DNA from: Phycisphaeraceae bacterium
Lineage (GTDB): Bacteria; Planctomycetota; Phycisphaerae; Phycisphaerales; UBA1924
DNA: 64,000 bases
Assembly (NCBI GenBank): GCA_020639195.1
Contig: JACKHB010000003.1
Span: 496,001-560,000 of the forward strand
Reading direction: 5' to 3'
The notes beneath the pieces are model-generated. The model worked only from the letters and a program-made list of their open reading frames with translations, ran no database searches and was not told where the DNA came from. The translations under genes were made by a program, and so were the position numbers. This document shows positions 51,555 through 60,020 of the stretch, piece by piece (the stretch's first letter is position 1; every line of letters starts with the position of its first letter).

Positions 51555-53024
51555 GTGCTCAGGCAACGCCATCAGCTCTTTGTCGCATTGTTCGTGTTGG
51601 CCGACGCGCTGGTGGTCGTCGGCGCGTGCTACCTGGCGTGGGCGGTGCGGCGTCAGACCGTAGAGGGCGGGTTTCCCGAGTCGTGGCGCGAGTTCCTGCG
51701 GGAGCCGATGGCGCTGGTGGTCGTTCCGACGATTCTGGGTGGTTTGTGGCTGACGGGGATGTATCGGCCGCGGCGAAACCAGCCGATGTGGATCGAGCAA
51801 GGGCAATTGATTCGGGCCCTGGCGATCTCGCTCGCGGTGCTGGTGCTGGGGCTGTGGGCGGTGAGTTCGACGCTGGTGGTTGGCGGGGATGATGCCGAGG
51901 CGCGGCAGGCCTCGTTGCTGGCGGGGCGCGTGCAGATCGGGACGCTGGGTGTGACGTTGCTTGTGGGGCTGAGCGCCTTGCGGCTGACGCTGCGGCGCAT
52001 CCTGCGGGCGGTTCGTCGGCGCGGACGCAACCTGCGGCACGTGGCGATCATCGGCACGGGTCGGCTGGGTCAGATCGTGTGCCGCACGCTCTCACGCAAC
52101 AACTGGACCGGGCTGCACGTGGCGTACTTCATCTCGCACGAGGACACGACGGATCGCGAGGCGTGCGTGAACCGGCCGGTGCGGGGCGGGCTGGATTCCC
52201 TGGAAGAGGTGCTGGAGCGACGGCAGATCGACGGCGTGTACCTGGCGCTTCCTAATGCGGAGGCGGCGAGGTTGCCGGGGCTGCTCAAGCGGCTCGAGCG
52301 GTTCGCGCTGGACGTTCGAATCGTTCCGGACGTGCCGCTGCGGTATCTGCCTCACCGGATGGCGGTTTCGGAGCTCGAGGGCATGCCGGTCCTGAGCTAT
52401 CGCGAGTCGCCGCTGTATGGGCTCGGCGGGGTGACCAAGCGGGCCGTGGACGTCCTGGGCTCGTTGGCGGCGCTGGTGCTGTTCGGACCGATCATGCTGC
52501 TGATCGCGGGGCTGGTTCGGATGTCGAGCGCCGGGCCGATCATCTTCAAGCAGCGGCGCGTGAGCCTGGGCGGGGAAGAGTTCTGGATCTACAAGTTCCG
52601 CACAATGTTCCACGTCGAGGATGAGTCGGGCGTTTCGGCGCCGACGGATCCGCGCCAGGCGTGGACGCCGCGGAACGATCCGAGGATCACGCCGATCGGC
52701 CGGTTCCTGCGGCGGACGAGCCTGGATGAGCTGCCTCAACTGTTCAACGTGCTCAGGGGGCAGATGTCGCTGGTTGGGCCGCGGCCGGAGCGGCCGGAAC
52801 TCATCGAGCGGTTCAAGGAGGACTGGCGGGGGTACATGCTGCGGCAGCATGTGAAGGCGGGGATGACGGGGTGGGCGCAGGTGAACGGTCTGCGGGGGGC
52901 GACGGATCTGCGCAAGCGGCTGCAACTGGACCTGTTCTACATCCGGCACTGGTCGCTGGGCTTTGACCTGAAGATCCTGTGGCTAACGCTGTTCCGTGGG
53001 TTTGTGCACCGGAACGCCCACTAG
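51555..53024 (+). CDS. Polyprenyl-phosphate sugar phosphotransferase (exopolysaccharide priming enzyme)
   Basis: A 489-aa membrane enzyme of the WbaP/WcaJ family that transfers a sugar-phosphate from a nucleotide sugar to undecaprenyl phosphate, the first step of exopolysaccharide synthesis. Four N-terminal transmembrane helices are followed by a CoA-binding-like Rossmann domain (RHVAIIGTGRLGQIVC), another membrane segment and the catalytic domain: IIFKQRRVSLGGEEFWIYKFRTM, RRTSLDELPQLFNVLRGQMSLVGPRPE, GMTGWAQVNGLRG. It starts with GTG; GGAGGT lies seven bases before. It is the likely head of the glycosyltransferase locus. Confidence 0.92.
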   Translation: MLRQRHQLFVALFVLADALVVVGACYLAWAVRRQTVEGGFPESWREFLREPMALVVVPTILGGLWLTGMYRPRRNQPMWIEQGQLIRALAISLAVLVLGLWAVSSTLVVGGDDAEARQASLLAGRVQIGTLGVTLLVGLSALRLTLRRILRAVRRRGRNLRHVAIIGTGRLGQIVCRTLSRNNWTGLHVAYFISHEDTTDREACVNRPVRGGLDSLEEVLERRQIDGVYLALPNAEAARLPGLLKRLERFALDVRIVPDVPLRYLPHRMAVSELEGMPVLSYRESPLYGLGGVTKRAVDVLGSLAALVLFGPIMLLIAGLVRMSSAGPIIFKQRRVSLGGEEFWIYKFRTMFHVEDESGVSAPTDPRQAWTPRNDPRITPIGRFLRRTSLDELPQLFNVLRGQMSLVGPRPERPELIERFKEDWRGYMLRQHVKAGMTGWAQVNGLRGATDLRKRLQLDLFYIRHWSLGFDLKILWLTLFRGFVHRNAH

Positions 53025-53046
53025 GACCGGAAGTTCCGAGTTGAGG

Positions 53047-53334
53047 TCAGGCCAGCGTGTCGTCCCGGCCGGGCGGGTTGATGAACCCGCACTCGGGGCA
53101 GGCGATGCCGTAGGCCGAGAGGGTCTCGGGGTCGAGCGTGGCCCCGCAGTCGCGGCACAGGGAGCGGTCGAGGCGGGAGGTGACTTTGTTCACCACCATT
53201 GCCATGGTTGCGATCGTGAAGCCGACGACGGGCAGCGCGGGCAGCGCCGCCCAAGCGATAAGGCTGAAGGCCGCGAGCCCTCCGGCCAGCACGCACGCCA
53301 GTGCCCTCATTCGGATCCGATGGAACCAGTACAC
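53047..53334 (-). CDS. Small membrane protein with zinc-ribbon
   Basis: A 95-aa protein. Two hydrophobic segments (about 10-30 and 32-50) precede a four-cysteine zinc-ribbon (LCRDCGATLDP ... YGIACPECGFINPP). It starts at GTG 53334, with GGAGG five bases upstream, which is why I prefer it over ATG 53310. Function is unknown. It is convergent with the sugar transferase gene (22 bases). Confidence 0.7.
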   Translation of the reverse strand: MYWFHRIRMRALACVLAGGLAAFSLIAWAALPALPVVGFTIATMAMVVNKVTSRLDRSLCRDCGATLDPETLSAYGIACPECGFINPPGRDDTLA

Positions 53335-53467
53335 CGCGGCCTCCGTGACCCCACTATCGACTCTTTCCCGACCCTTCCCTCACGGGAGAGGCAAACATAG
53401 CACACTTGGGCGGGCACAACCTGATAGACCCGCGCGAATCACGGTTTGTTCCCGGCCTGGCAGGGGC

Positions 53468-54148
53468 TCAGGGCCGGTCCAGCGGGCGGTAGAGGTCGAT
53501 GATCTCGCGGATCCGGTTCGGGTTGGGAAGGTCCCGAACGCAGATTTCCAGATCGTCCTGGCCGCTGCTGGAGATGGAGACGCGGCCGACGCGGCAGATG
53601 CGGTCGAGGAAACTCTGGTCGACCTGCACGTTTCGGATGCTGTCGTGGAGGACCTCGCTGGTGGATTTGGAGAACAGGCCGATCTGCTGGACGCTGCGCT
53701 TGGTGGTGACCTCGAGAGAGGAGGCGAGCGTGAGGGTCTTCCAGATCGCGAGGCCGATGCCGCCGCCGACGAGGAGCATGAGGCCGACCCAGCTCAGCCA
53801 GCGGGGTGAGCGGGCCATGATCGGGCCGCACATGAACCAGATGATGATGCCGACGAGCAGCGCGATGCAGAGCCCGGAGAACGCGAAGGGCTTGGCGCGG
53901 AACATCGCGGGGCGGACCTTGAGGACGTGGGCTTCGGGACCGTGGTCGGGGGGGAAGCCGGCCGCCGCGGCGCGGTCGGTGTGCGACACGGCCCGCGCGG
54001 GAGAGGGAACGGTCGATTGGGAGGGCTCGGCGGCGGGCTCCGGGACGACGTTGACATCGCCGCAATGTGGGCACTCGACCTTCCGGCCGGCGAGGTCGTC
54101 GTCGACCTCGAGTTCGCGGTCGCAGCGATCGCATCGGAGTCGAATCAT
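53468..54148 (-). CDS. Membrane protein with zinc-ribbon and bacterial PH domain
   Basis: A 226-aa protein. An N-terminal zinc-ribbon (LRCDRCDRELEVDD ... KVECPHCGDVNVVPEP) is followed by a linker, two transmembrane helices (about 92-110 and 120-138) and a C-terminal bPH2-type domain (LEVTTKRSVQQIGLFSKSTSEVLHDSIRNVQVDQS). This layout is common in planctomycetes. Function is unknown; the PH domain may bind lipid or protein at the membrane. A 91-base divergent gap separates it from the first glycosyltransferase gene. Confidence 0.8.
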   Translation of the reverse strand: MIRLRCDRCDRELEVDDDLAGRKVECPHCGDVNVVPEPAAEPSQSTVPSPARAVSHTDRAAAAGFPPDHGPEAHVLKVRPAMFRAKPFAFSGLCIALLVGIIIWFMCGPIMARSPRWLSWVGLMLLVGGGIGLAIWKTLTLASSLEVTTKRSVQQIGLFSKSTSEVLHDSIRNVQVDQSFLDRICRVGRVSISSSGQDDLEICVRDLPNPNRIREIIDLYRPLDRP

Positions 54149-54239
54149 GGCGTGGGTCTCCCGGGTTCAGGGTATCGCGGGGCGGCGCGCGCTGCGCCCG
54201 GGCGGCGGCTGGGATGCGGCCGAATAGACTGGCGGCTCA

Positions 54240-55721
54240 ATGCGGATCGCGCTGGTCAACTGGGCGAAGATCTGGCTGGGCGCTTCTCGCGGGGGTGGCG
54301 TGAATGGCTACGCGCAGGCGCTGGCGCTGGAGCTGGTGGCCCGAGGGCACGAGGTATGCTCCGTCTCGTCGGGGACCTCGCCGCCGCTGAAGAGCGCTTT
54401 GAGGGTGCCGTGCCATGCTCGCCGGCACCCGGACTGGGCGGGGATTCGCTGCTTCGAGATCGTGGGATCGCCCGTGCGGGCTCCTGCCACATTCCAGTTC
54501 GATCATCCCGATCCGGAGGCGTCGAGCCCGGAGTTGGAGCGTGTATTCGGCGCACTCATCCAGTGGATGGGAGTGGAGGTCGTCCACTTTCACAGCCTCG
54601 AGGGGCTGAGCGCGGGATGCGTGGAAGCGTGCCTCGGGGGCGGCGCGAGAGTGGTGTTCAGCCTGCACAATTACCACACGATCTGCCCGCAGGTGTACCT
54701 GCTGCGACGAGACCGTGAGGTTTGTTCGGACTTCGAGAATGGTCACGCGTGCGTCGGGTGTCACCGACCGGCACGAGCTCCGCGTCGTGCGGGCCTGGCC
54801 AGTCGGGCCGTCGAGTCGGCCGTTGACGCAAGCGGCCCATTCGAAGTGCGAGGCGAAGATCCAAGGGGCGGGCCCGATGGGAGTCGGGTGAGGGCCGCGG
54901 GCCGCCGGTTGCCGATCTTGAATGAGGTGACTCCCGAGCCGGGGAGTGACCTGGCGCCAAACGCGTACAGCGCGCGGCGCAGCGCGATGGTGGCCGCGCT
55001 CAACCGGTGCGATCGCGTGCTTGCCGTCTCGCGATTCGTGGCGAGGCTGTTCGAGGCGCGAGGCGTCGGGCCGGGCGTGCTGTTGACGATGCCCATCGGG
55101 ACGCGCATGGTCGATATCGCGGCGGCGGCGCGGACCATCGATTGGGGTCGTTCACGCGGGCCAAGTCCGGACGGTCCGCTGCGGCTGGTGTTCCTGGGAT
55201 ACCACAACTTCGCCAAGGGGCTGGATCTGCTCATGGAAGCGCTGGAGGGCATGGCGCGAGGGCCGCTGTCGCGGATTCGATTGGAGGTGCACGCGATGGG
55301 CATCGAGCCGATCGGGGCGAGGATCCGTCGGCTCGAGGGCCACCTGGCGGGGTTGACTGTTGGTGGAGAGTACCGATACGAGGACATACCTTGGCTCGTT
55401 GACGGGGCGGATCTCGGAGTCGTGCCCAGCGCGTGGTGGGACAACGCGCCGCAAACGGTCTTCGAGTTTCACGCGTGCGGTGTGCCGGTGCTCGGCGCGG
55501 CGGTAGGAGGGATCCCCGACTTCGTGCGAGAGGGCGAGAACGGGATGCTGTTTCGGGGCAACGATGTCGAGGCGCTACGCGAGCGGCTCGTCGAGGCGGC
55601 GGCCAACCCCGGCGCCGTGCGCGCTTTGAGGGCGGGGATCGCTCCGCCGCCTTCGATGGGTCGGCACGCATCGGACATGGAGGCGGTGTACCGGTCGGTG
55701 CTCGCGGGTAGCCGCGGGTGA
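54240..55721 (+). CDS. Family 4-type glycosyltransferase
   Basis: A 493-aa GT-B fold glycosyltransferase (GT4 type). The N-domain has GGGVNGYAQALALELVARGHEV, VVHFHSLEGLSAGC and HNYHTICPQVYLL. A cysteine cluster follows (C-x(n)-C-x(8)-C-x2-C at VCSDFENGHACVGCHRP). The C-domain has RLVFLGYHNFAKGLDLLMEAL and the nucleotide-binding DLGVVPSAWWDNAPQTVFEFHACGVPVL (EFHACG = EX7E-type region). It adds a sugar in the exopolysaccharide pathway; donor and acceptor are unknown. Confidence 0.87.
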   Translation: MRIALVNWAKIWLGASRGGGVNGYAQALALELVARGHEVCSVSSGTSPPLKSALRVPCHARRHPDWAGIRCFEIVGSPVRAPATFQFDHPDPEASSPELERVFGALIQWMGVEVVHFHSLEGLSAGCVEACLGGGARVVFSLHNYHTICPQVYLLRRDREVCSDFENGHACVGCHRPARAPRRAGLASRAVESAVDASGPFEVRGEDPRGGPDGSRVRAAGRRLPILNEVTPEPGSDLAPNAYSARRSAMVAALNRCDRVLAVSRFVARLFEARGVGPGVLLTMPIGTRMVDIAAAARTIDWGRSRGPSPDGPLRLVFLGYHNFAKGLDLLMEALEGMARGPLSRIRLEVHAMGIEPIGARIRRLEGHLAGLTVGGEYRYEDIPWLVDGADLGVVPSAWWDNAPQTVFEFHACGVPVLGAAVGGIPDFVREGENGMLFRGNDVEALRERLVEAAANPGAVRALRAGIAPPPSMGRHASDMEAVYRSVLAGSRG

Positions 55722-55767
55722 GCGCGGACCGAATGATGTTCCAAACTCGAGGGCGCGGAGGGCCCAG

Positions 55768-57417
55768 ATGACAGAGGCGACGGCCAGTCGAGCCCGGGTG
55801 GTGGAGTTGCTGGCTCCAGAGCGGCGGGCTGCGCCGGCGTTGCGGACGCCGCGAGTCGCCGTGGTGATCGTTACGTGGAACCGGCGGGAGGACGTTTCGA
55901 GGGCAATCGGCGCGGTGGCTGGCCAGCGGTATCCGCTGCGCGCGCTGGATGTGGTGGTGGTGGACAACGCGTCGACGGACGGCACGGCCGAGCACCTGAT
56001 CGAGACGATGCGTCCCGAGCGCATCGTCGCCAACCCCACCGATCGCGCTGAGTCCCCTTCGTTTGGCGTGGGTCCCGGAGACCGACGTGGCAACGCGTTC
56101 GGCTTCGGCTCGCTCACTCTGGTACGGAACACCCACAATCTCGGGGGATGTGGCGGCTTCAACACCGGCCTGGGGTACGTGTGGGACATGCTGGATGAGG
56201 GGGGAATCGCGGCGCCGGACTACGTGTGGCTGGTGGATGACGACATCGATCTTCCCGCCAGCGCGCTCGCGGAACTCCTGCGCGTTGCGGAGGCGGACCC
56301 GACGGTGGGGCTGGTGGGCTCGCGTACCTGCGACATCGACGACCGCGCGCGGACGATCGAGAGCACGATCTACCTGAATCCGGATACGGGCCTGATGGCC
56401 GATGAGCCGAGTCCGGCGCACCCGCAGCGCGGCGAGCACGAGGCCTGGGCCCGGGCGGTCGGCGGGACCCGCGGGCGGCACGTGTACACCGGGGTCAGAG
56501 ATGTCGACGTCGTGAGCGCGGCGAGTCTTCTGGCTCGCTGGAGCGCGGTGAGGCGGGTCGGGCTGTGGGACAGCCGCTTCTTCATCTATTGCGACGACGC
56601 GGACTGGTGCCGCCGCTTCGCCGGAGAGGGATATCGCGTGGTGCTCAACCTGGACGCGGTGGTGTTTCACACGCCGTGGCACCACAAGCTGACGCCGGCG
56701 AGGTTGTACTACGCGCAGCGCAATCTGGTATGGCTGCTGCAGAAGTCGCTCCCGGAGGGGCGGGGCCGGGAGGTGCTCGGAGCGCGACTGGGCTATCTGT
56801 TGCGCGAGTCGGCGAGGTCGGCGTTGCACCGCAGGATGTCGCACGCGGAGATCACACGGCGCGCGGTTGATGACGCGGTGTCGGAGAGGGGCGGCGAGTT
56901 GGAGGATCCGTCGCCCGCGCTCGAGCCAATCGCCGATGCGCTGCGGCGGGCGGGGGCGCTGCGCCGGGGCGGCCGCGTGCTGGGTGTGTGCCGGCGGGCG
57001 GCGCACGTCGAGCGGTTTCGTGCCCTGCGCACGGCGGTCGGGCAGGCCGGCGGCGATGGGATCCGATGGATCGAGATGGTGCGGAACGACGTGCCCGATG
57101 CGCATGGCGCGCCGGACGTGGGAGTTCGCCGACTTGTGTACGCGGGGCACCGGCTCTCGAAACTTCGGCGACAGTGGCCCGTGTTGCTCAGGCCGCCCCG
57201 GGTGGTCGTCGTGTTCGACAACGACTCGGACCTGCCGGTGATCCGCGGCGCGTGGACGCTTCATACCGGTGTGCGGCATCCCGGCCAGGCGCGGCTGGAG
57301 CGATGTGGCTATGGCAAGCGGCTGGGCTTCGCGTGGCGGTGGCTCGGGACGCGTCGGCGAGCGCGTCGGTGGATCGCTAAACTCCCGGCATATGTTCGTA
57401 CTTCACGCTATGGGTAG
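55768..57417 (+). CDS. Family 2 glycosyltransferase (GlfT2-like)
   Basis: A 549-aa GT-A enzyme. VAVVIVTWNRREDVSRAIGAV and VVVVDNASTDGTAEHL bind the nucleotide. NTHNLGGCGGFNTGLGYV and YVWLVDDDIDLPASALAEL hold the metal-binding DDD. WHHKLTPARLYYAQRNLVWLL sits in the acceptor region. The sequence resembles galactofuranosyltransferase GlfT2-type enzymes, but it has an unrelated C-terminal region of about 200 residues. It is in the exopolysaccharide locus, 46 bases after the GT4 gene, with GGAGGG before the ATG. Confidence 0.85.
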   Translation: MTEATASRARVVELLAPERRAAPALRTPRVAVVIVTWNRREDVSRAIGAVAGQRYPLRALDVVVVDNASTDGTAEHLIETMRPERIVANPTDRAESPSFGVGPGDRRGNAFGFGSLTLVRNTHNLGGCGGFNTGLGYVWDMLDEGGIAAPDYVWLVDDDIDLPASALAELLRVAEADPTVGLVGSRTCDIDDRARTIESTIYLNPDTGLMADEPSPAHPQRGEHEAWARAVGGTRGRHVYTGVRDVDVVSAASLLARWSAVRRVGLWDSRFFIYCDDADWCRRFAGEGYRVVLNLDAVVFHTPWHHKLTPARLYYAQRNLVWLLQKSLPEGRGREVLGARLGYLLRESARSALHRRMSHAEITRRAVDDAVSERGGELEDPSPALEPIADALRRAGALRRGGRVLGVCRRAAHVERFRALRTAVGQAGGDGIRWIEMVRNDVPDAHGAPDVGVRRLVYAGHRLSKLRRQWPVLLRPPRVVVVFDNDSDLPVIRGAWTLHTGVRHPGQARLERCGYGKRLGFAWRWLGTRRRARRWIAKLPAYVRTSRYG

Positions 57418-57453
57418 CCCAGCTCGCGGCCGGGCCCGAGGCATCATCGCGGC

Positions 57454-59244
57454 ATGAGCGATGCTGAGGCGACGCTCGAGACCGGGCTGACGCCCCCGGA
57501 CAGGTGGCGTGTGAGCGACGCGCCGCTTCGGATCGCGCTGCTGGGCTGGGCAAGGCTGGGCGCGCAGGCGAGAGAGGGCAGCGGATACAACCTCGCGGCC
57601 TCGGAGCTTGGGGCCGGGCTCGCGCTGTCGGGCCATCGCGTGTTCTATCTGCGGTCCGGGATGGACTATGCCCTGCGACCGGGCATGTTCATCCGGCGGA
57701 TCGAGCGCTGGCGGGGCGTGGAGTGCTTCCACCTGTACAACAGCCCAAACCTGGCGCCGGCACTGTTCAATTTCCGGAATATGGAGCGCGAGATGGGGTC
57801 CCCCCGGCAGACCCGGCTCGTGCTGGGTTGGCTCAAGAGCGTCGGCGCGGAGGTCGTTCACGCGCACTCATTGGAGGGATTCGGATTGGATGTCGTGGGG
57901 GCGATCCGCGACGCCGGAATCCCGGTCATCATCACGCCGCACAACTATTGGTACGCGTGCCCGCAGGTGGATCTTCTGCATCTCGAGCGGTACGTGTGCC
58001 TGGACTATGAAGGCGGAGCCAAGTGCCAGGGGTGCCTGAAGCCCGCGCTGCCGCACCGCACCAGAATCCGGCGGCGGATCGAGCAAGCGCTGCACCGCGG
58101 ACTGGGGCCGGGGTTTGGAGGGCAGGTGCGTGGACTGCTCTTTGGAAGGCGACGCCCTCGTCCGGGCCGGGGGCGGGCGGTCGTCGAGGTCGAGGAGTTG
58201 GACCCGGAGTTGGGGGTGGGATTCGAGGTTTCCGCGACCCGAGACCACGATGGGACCGTACACAATCCGACGCCGCTGGACGCCGACCAGGAGATCCTGG
58301 AGGTCGGCCGATCGCCACTGGATCAGAATGAGCGATTCACTCGCGCGGACCACCATCTGACCGTGCTGAACACGTACGGCAAGCGCCGCCGGCGTGGAGT
58401 GGATGCGCTGAACGCCGCGAGCACGGTGACACCGCCGAGCGAGTTCATGCGTCGGGCGTACGAGGCGATGGGGGTGGAGCCCGGCCGGCAGCACGTGCTG
58501 CGGCTGGGGCTGTCGCACCTGGACCAGATCAACCGACGCTCGCGCCGGAGCCCGTTCTATCGGGTGCGGCCGTGGATTCCCGGCGAGGCCAAGCGCCCGC
58601 TGCGGCTTGCGTTCTTCGGAACGGTTCGGCACAACAAGGGTCTTGATGTGCTCGTGCGCGCGATTCTGATGCTGGACACGGAGGTGCGTCAACGGTGCCA
58701 ATTTCTGATTCGTGCTGCTGGTGGGGACTGGCTGCACAAGCGACGGCTCGGTCACCTGCCGGAGGTGTCGTTTCTGGGGGGGTACGACGTCAGACAGCTC
58801 GTGTCGGCGGGGGGCGAGTTCGACGTTGGCGTGCTGCCTCACATCTGGTTTGAGAACTCTCCGATCGTGATGCTGGAGTTCCTGCACGCGGGAAAGTTCG
58901 TGATCTCGTCGAGGCTCGGCGGACCAGCAGATTGGATCGTGGAGCCGGACTCTCCGGGAGCGGGCGGTGGACCCGGGAACGGGCTGCTCTTCCCGGGAGG
59001 AAGTCCCGAGGGGCTGGCCGCTCAGATTGCGCGCGTCGTCCGGGGCGACGTCGCGGTGCCAAGCGCCGAGGAAGTGCATGAGGTCTCGCGTCTGACCAGT
59101 TATCCCCATCACGTCGCCGAAGCGGAGGCGCTGTACCGGGCGGCGCGCGAGGGCGGTCAACGCGAGGCTCGGTCGCATCCGGAGACACGGGTGAGCGAGG
59201 CGAAGCCGGCTCAGCGGTCGGCGATGCCCTCACGGACCGCGTAG
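57454..59244 (+). CDS. Family 4-type glycosyltransferase with internal insertion
   Basis: A 596-aa GT-B enzyme. Core motifs are IALLGWARLGAQAREGSGYNLAA, VVHAHSLEGFGLDVV, HNYWYACPQVDLL, the same cysteine cluster as the first GT4 (VCLDYEGGAKCQGCLKP), LRLAFFGTVRHNKGLDVLVRAIL and FDVGVLPHIWFENSPIVMLEFLHAGKFVI. A region of about 110 residues between the cysteine cluster and LTVLNTYGK is not typical of the family. Its end overlaps the convergent LuxR gene by 34 bases. Confidence 0.87.
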   Translation: MSDAEATLETGLTPPDRWRVSDAPLRIALLGWARLGAQAREGSGYNLAASELGAGLALSGHRVFYLRSGMDYALRPGMFIRRIERWRGVECFHLYNSPNLAPALFNFRNMEREMGSPRQTRLVLGWLKSVGAEVVHAHSLEGFGLDVVGAIRDAGIPVIITPHNYWYACPQVDLLHLERYVCLDYEGGAKCQGCLKPALPHRTRIRRRIEQALHRGLGPGFGGQVRGLLFGRRRPRPGRGRAVVEVEELDPELGVGFEVSATRDHDGTVHNPTPLDADQEILEVGRSPLDQNERFTRADHHLTVLNTYGKRRRRGVDALNAASTVTPPSEFMRRAYEAMGVEPGRQHVLRLGLSHLDQINRRSRRSPFYRVRPWIPGEAKRPLRLAFFGTVRHNKGLDVLVRAILMLDTEVRQRCQFLIRAAGGDWLHKRRLGHLPEVSFLGGYDVRQLVSAGGEFDVGVLPHIWFENSPIVMLEFLHAGKFVISSRLGGPADWIVEPDSPGAGGGPGNGLLFPGGSPEGLAAQIARVVRGDVAVPSAEEVHEVSRLTSYPHHVAEAEALYRAAREGGQREARSHPETRVSEAKPAQRSAMPSRTA

Positions 59245-59912
59245 CGAGCCACCTCGACGCGGTTGTGCAGGTCCAGTTTTCGCATGAGCGACGTTGAGTG
59301 CTTCTCGACGGTCTTCACGCTGAGACGCAGAATCTCGGCGATCTGGCGCTTCGACCGACCTTCGGCGATCTGGGCCATCACCTGGCGTTCGCGTGGACTG
59401 AGCAGGTCCCCACGGGTGAGGGGGTACCCGGGCGGATGGCTCTCGCCCGTGACCAGGCGGGGCCTGGCCTCGGGCGAGATGGCGATCTGTCCCTTGAGCA
59501 CGGAGCCGATGGCTTCGACAAGTGTCGATTCGGGGTCGCTCAAGAGGAGATAGGCTCGAGCGCCGGCGAGCAGGCACCGTCGAAGGCTTCGATCCGACCG
59601 GGTGTCGTCGATGACGATGATCCGCGGGGGCGGATCAAGGGTGGACCATGGGAGGACTGCCGCGGCCGGATCGGGATGCGAAGCACTCACATCGAGAACG
59701 ACAACGTCCGGCGCGGCGAGGCGCGCGAGCTCGAGCGCGGCTTCGGGTGTCTGCGATTCGGGCAGGCAATCGAACCCGGCGCGGATCAATCCCTCCCGAA
59801 GCGCGGCGCCGACCAAGCGTTGGCGGGCGACGGGCAGAACGGCGATGGGGCGATGGGTCCGGGGTGTGGGGGTGGAAGCGGGCAACGCGGTCCCTTCGGG
59901 CTGTTGCATCAT
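59211..59912 (-). CDS. LuxR-family response regulator with degenerate receiver
   Basis: A 233-aa protein. The receiver-like domain (about 22-140) keeps the phospho-acceptor Asp (D74 in VVVLDVSA), but the acidic pair is replaced (IAVLPVAR, residues 23-30) and the conserved Lys is lost (AYLLLSDP). The C-terminal HTH (170-233, LSPRERQVMAQIAEGRSKRQIAEILRLSVKTVEKHSTSLMRKL) is a complete LuxR/GerE DNA-binding domain. It may be phosphorylation-independent. It is divergent from the 659-aa protein gene and could control the genes around it; the targets are unknown. Confidence 0.88.
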   Translation of the reverse strand: MMQQPEGTALPASTPTPRTHRPIAVLPVARQRLVGAALREGLIRAGFDCLPESQTPEAALELARLAAPDVVVLDVSASHPDPAAAVLPWSTLDPPPRIIVIDDTRSDRSLRRCLLAGARAYLLLSDPESTLVEAIGSVLKGQIAISPEARPRLVTGESHPPGYPLTRGDLLSPRERQVMAQIAEGRSKRQIAEILRLSVKTVEKHSTSLMRKLDLHNRVEVARYAVREGIADR

Positions 59913-60020
59913 TGTTATTGTGGCGACGGGTGTGGTCGAAGGCGTCGGGCCGAATGAGTCCGGGTCGGTTCGGGGCGGCGGAGCCACTACACTGCCGCCA
60001 GCCCTGAGCGGGAGGCTTCC

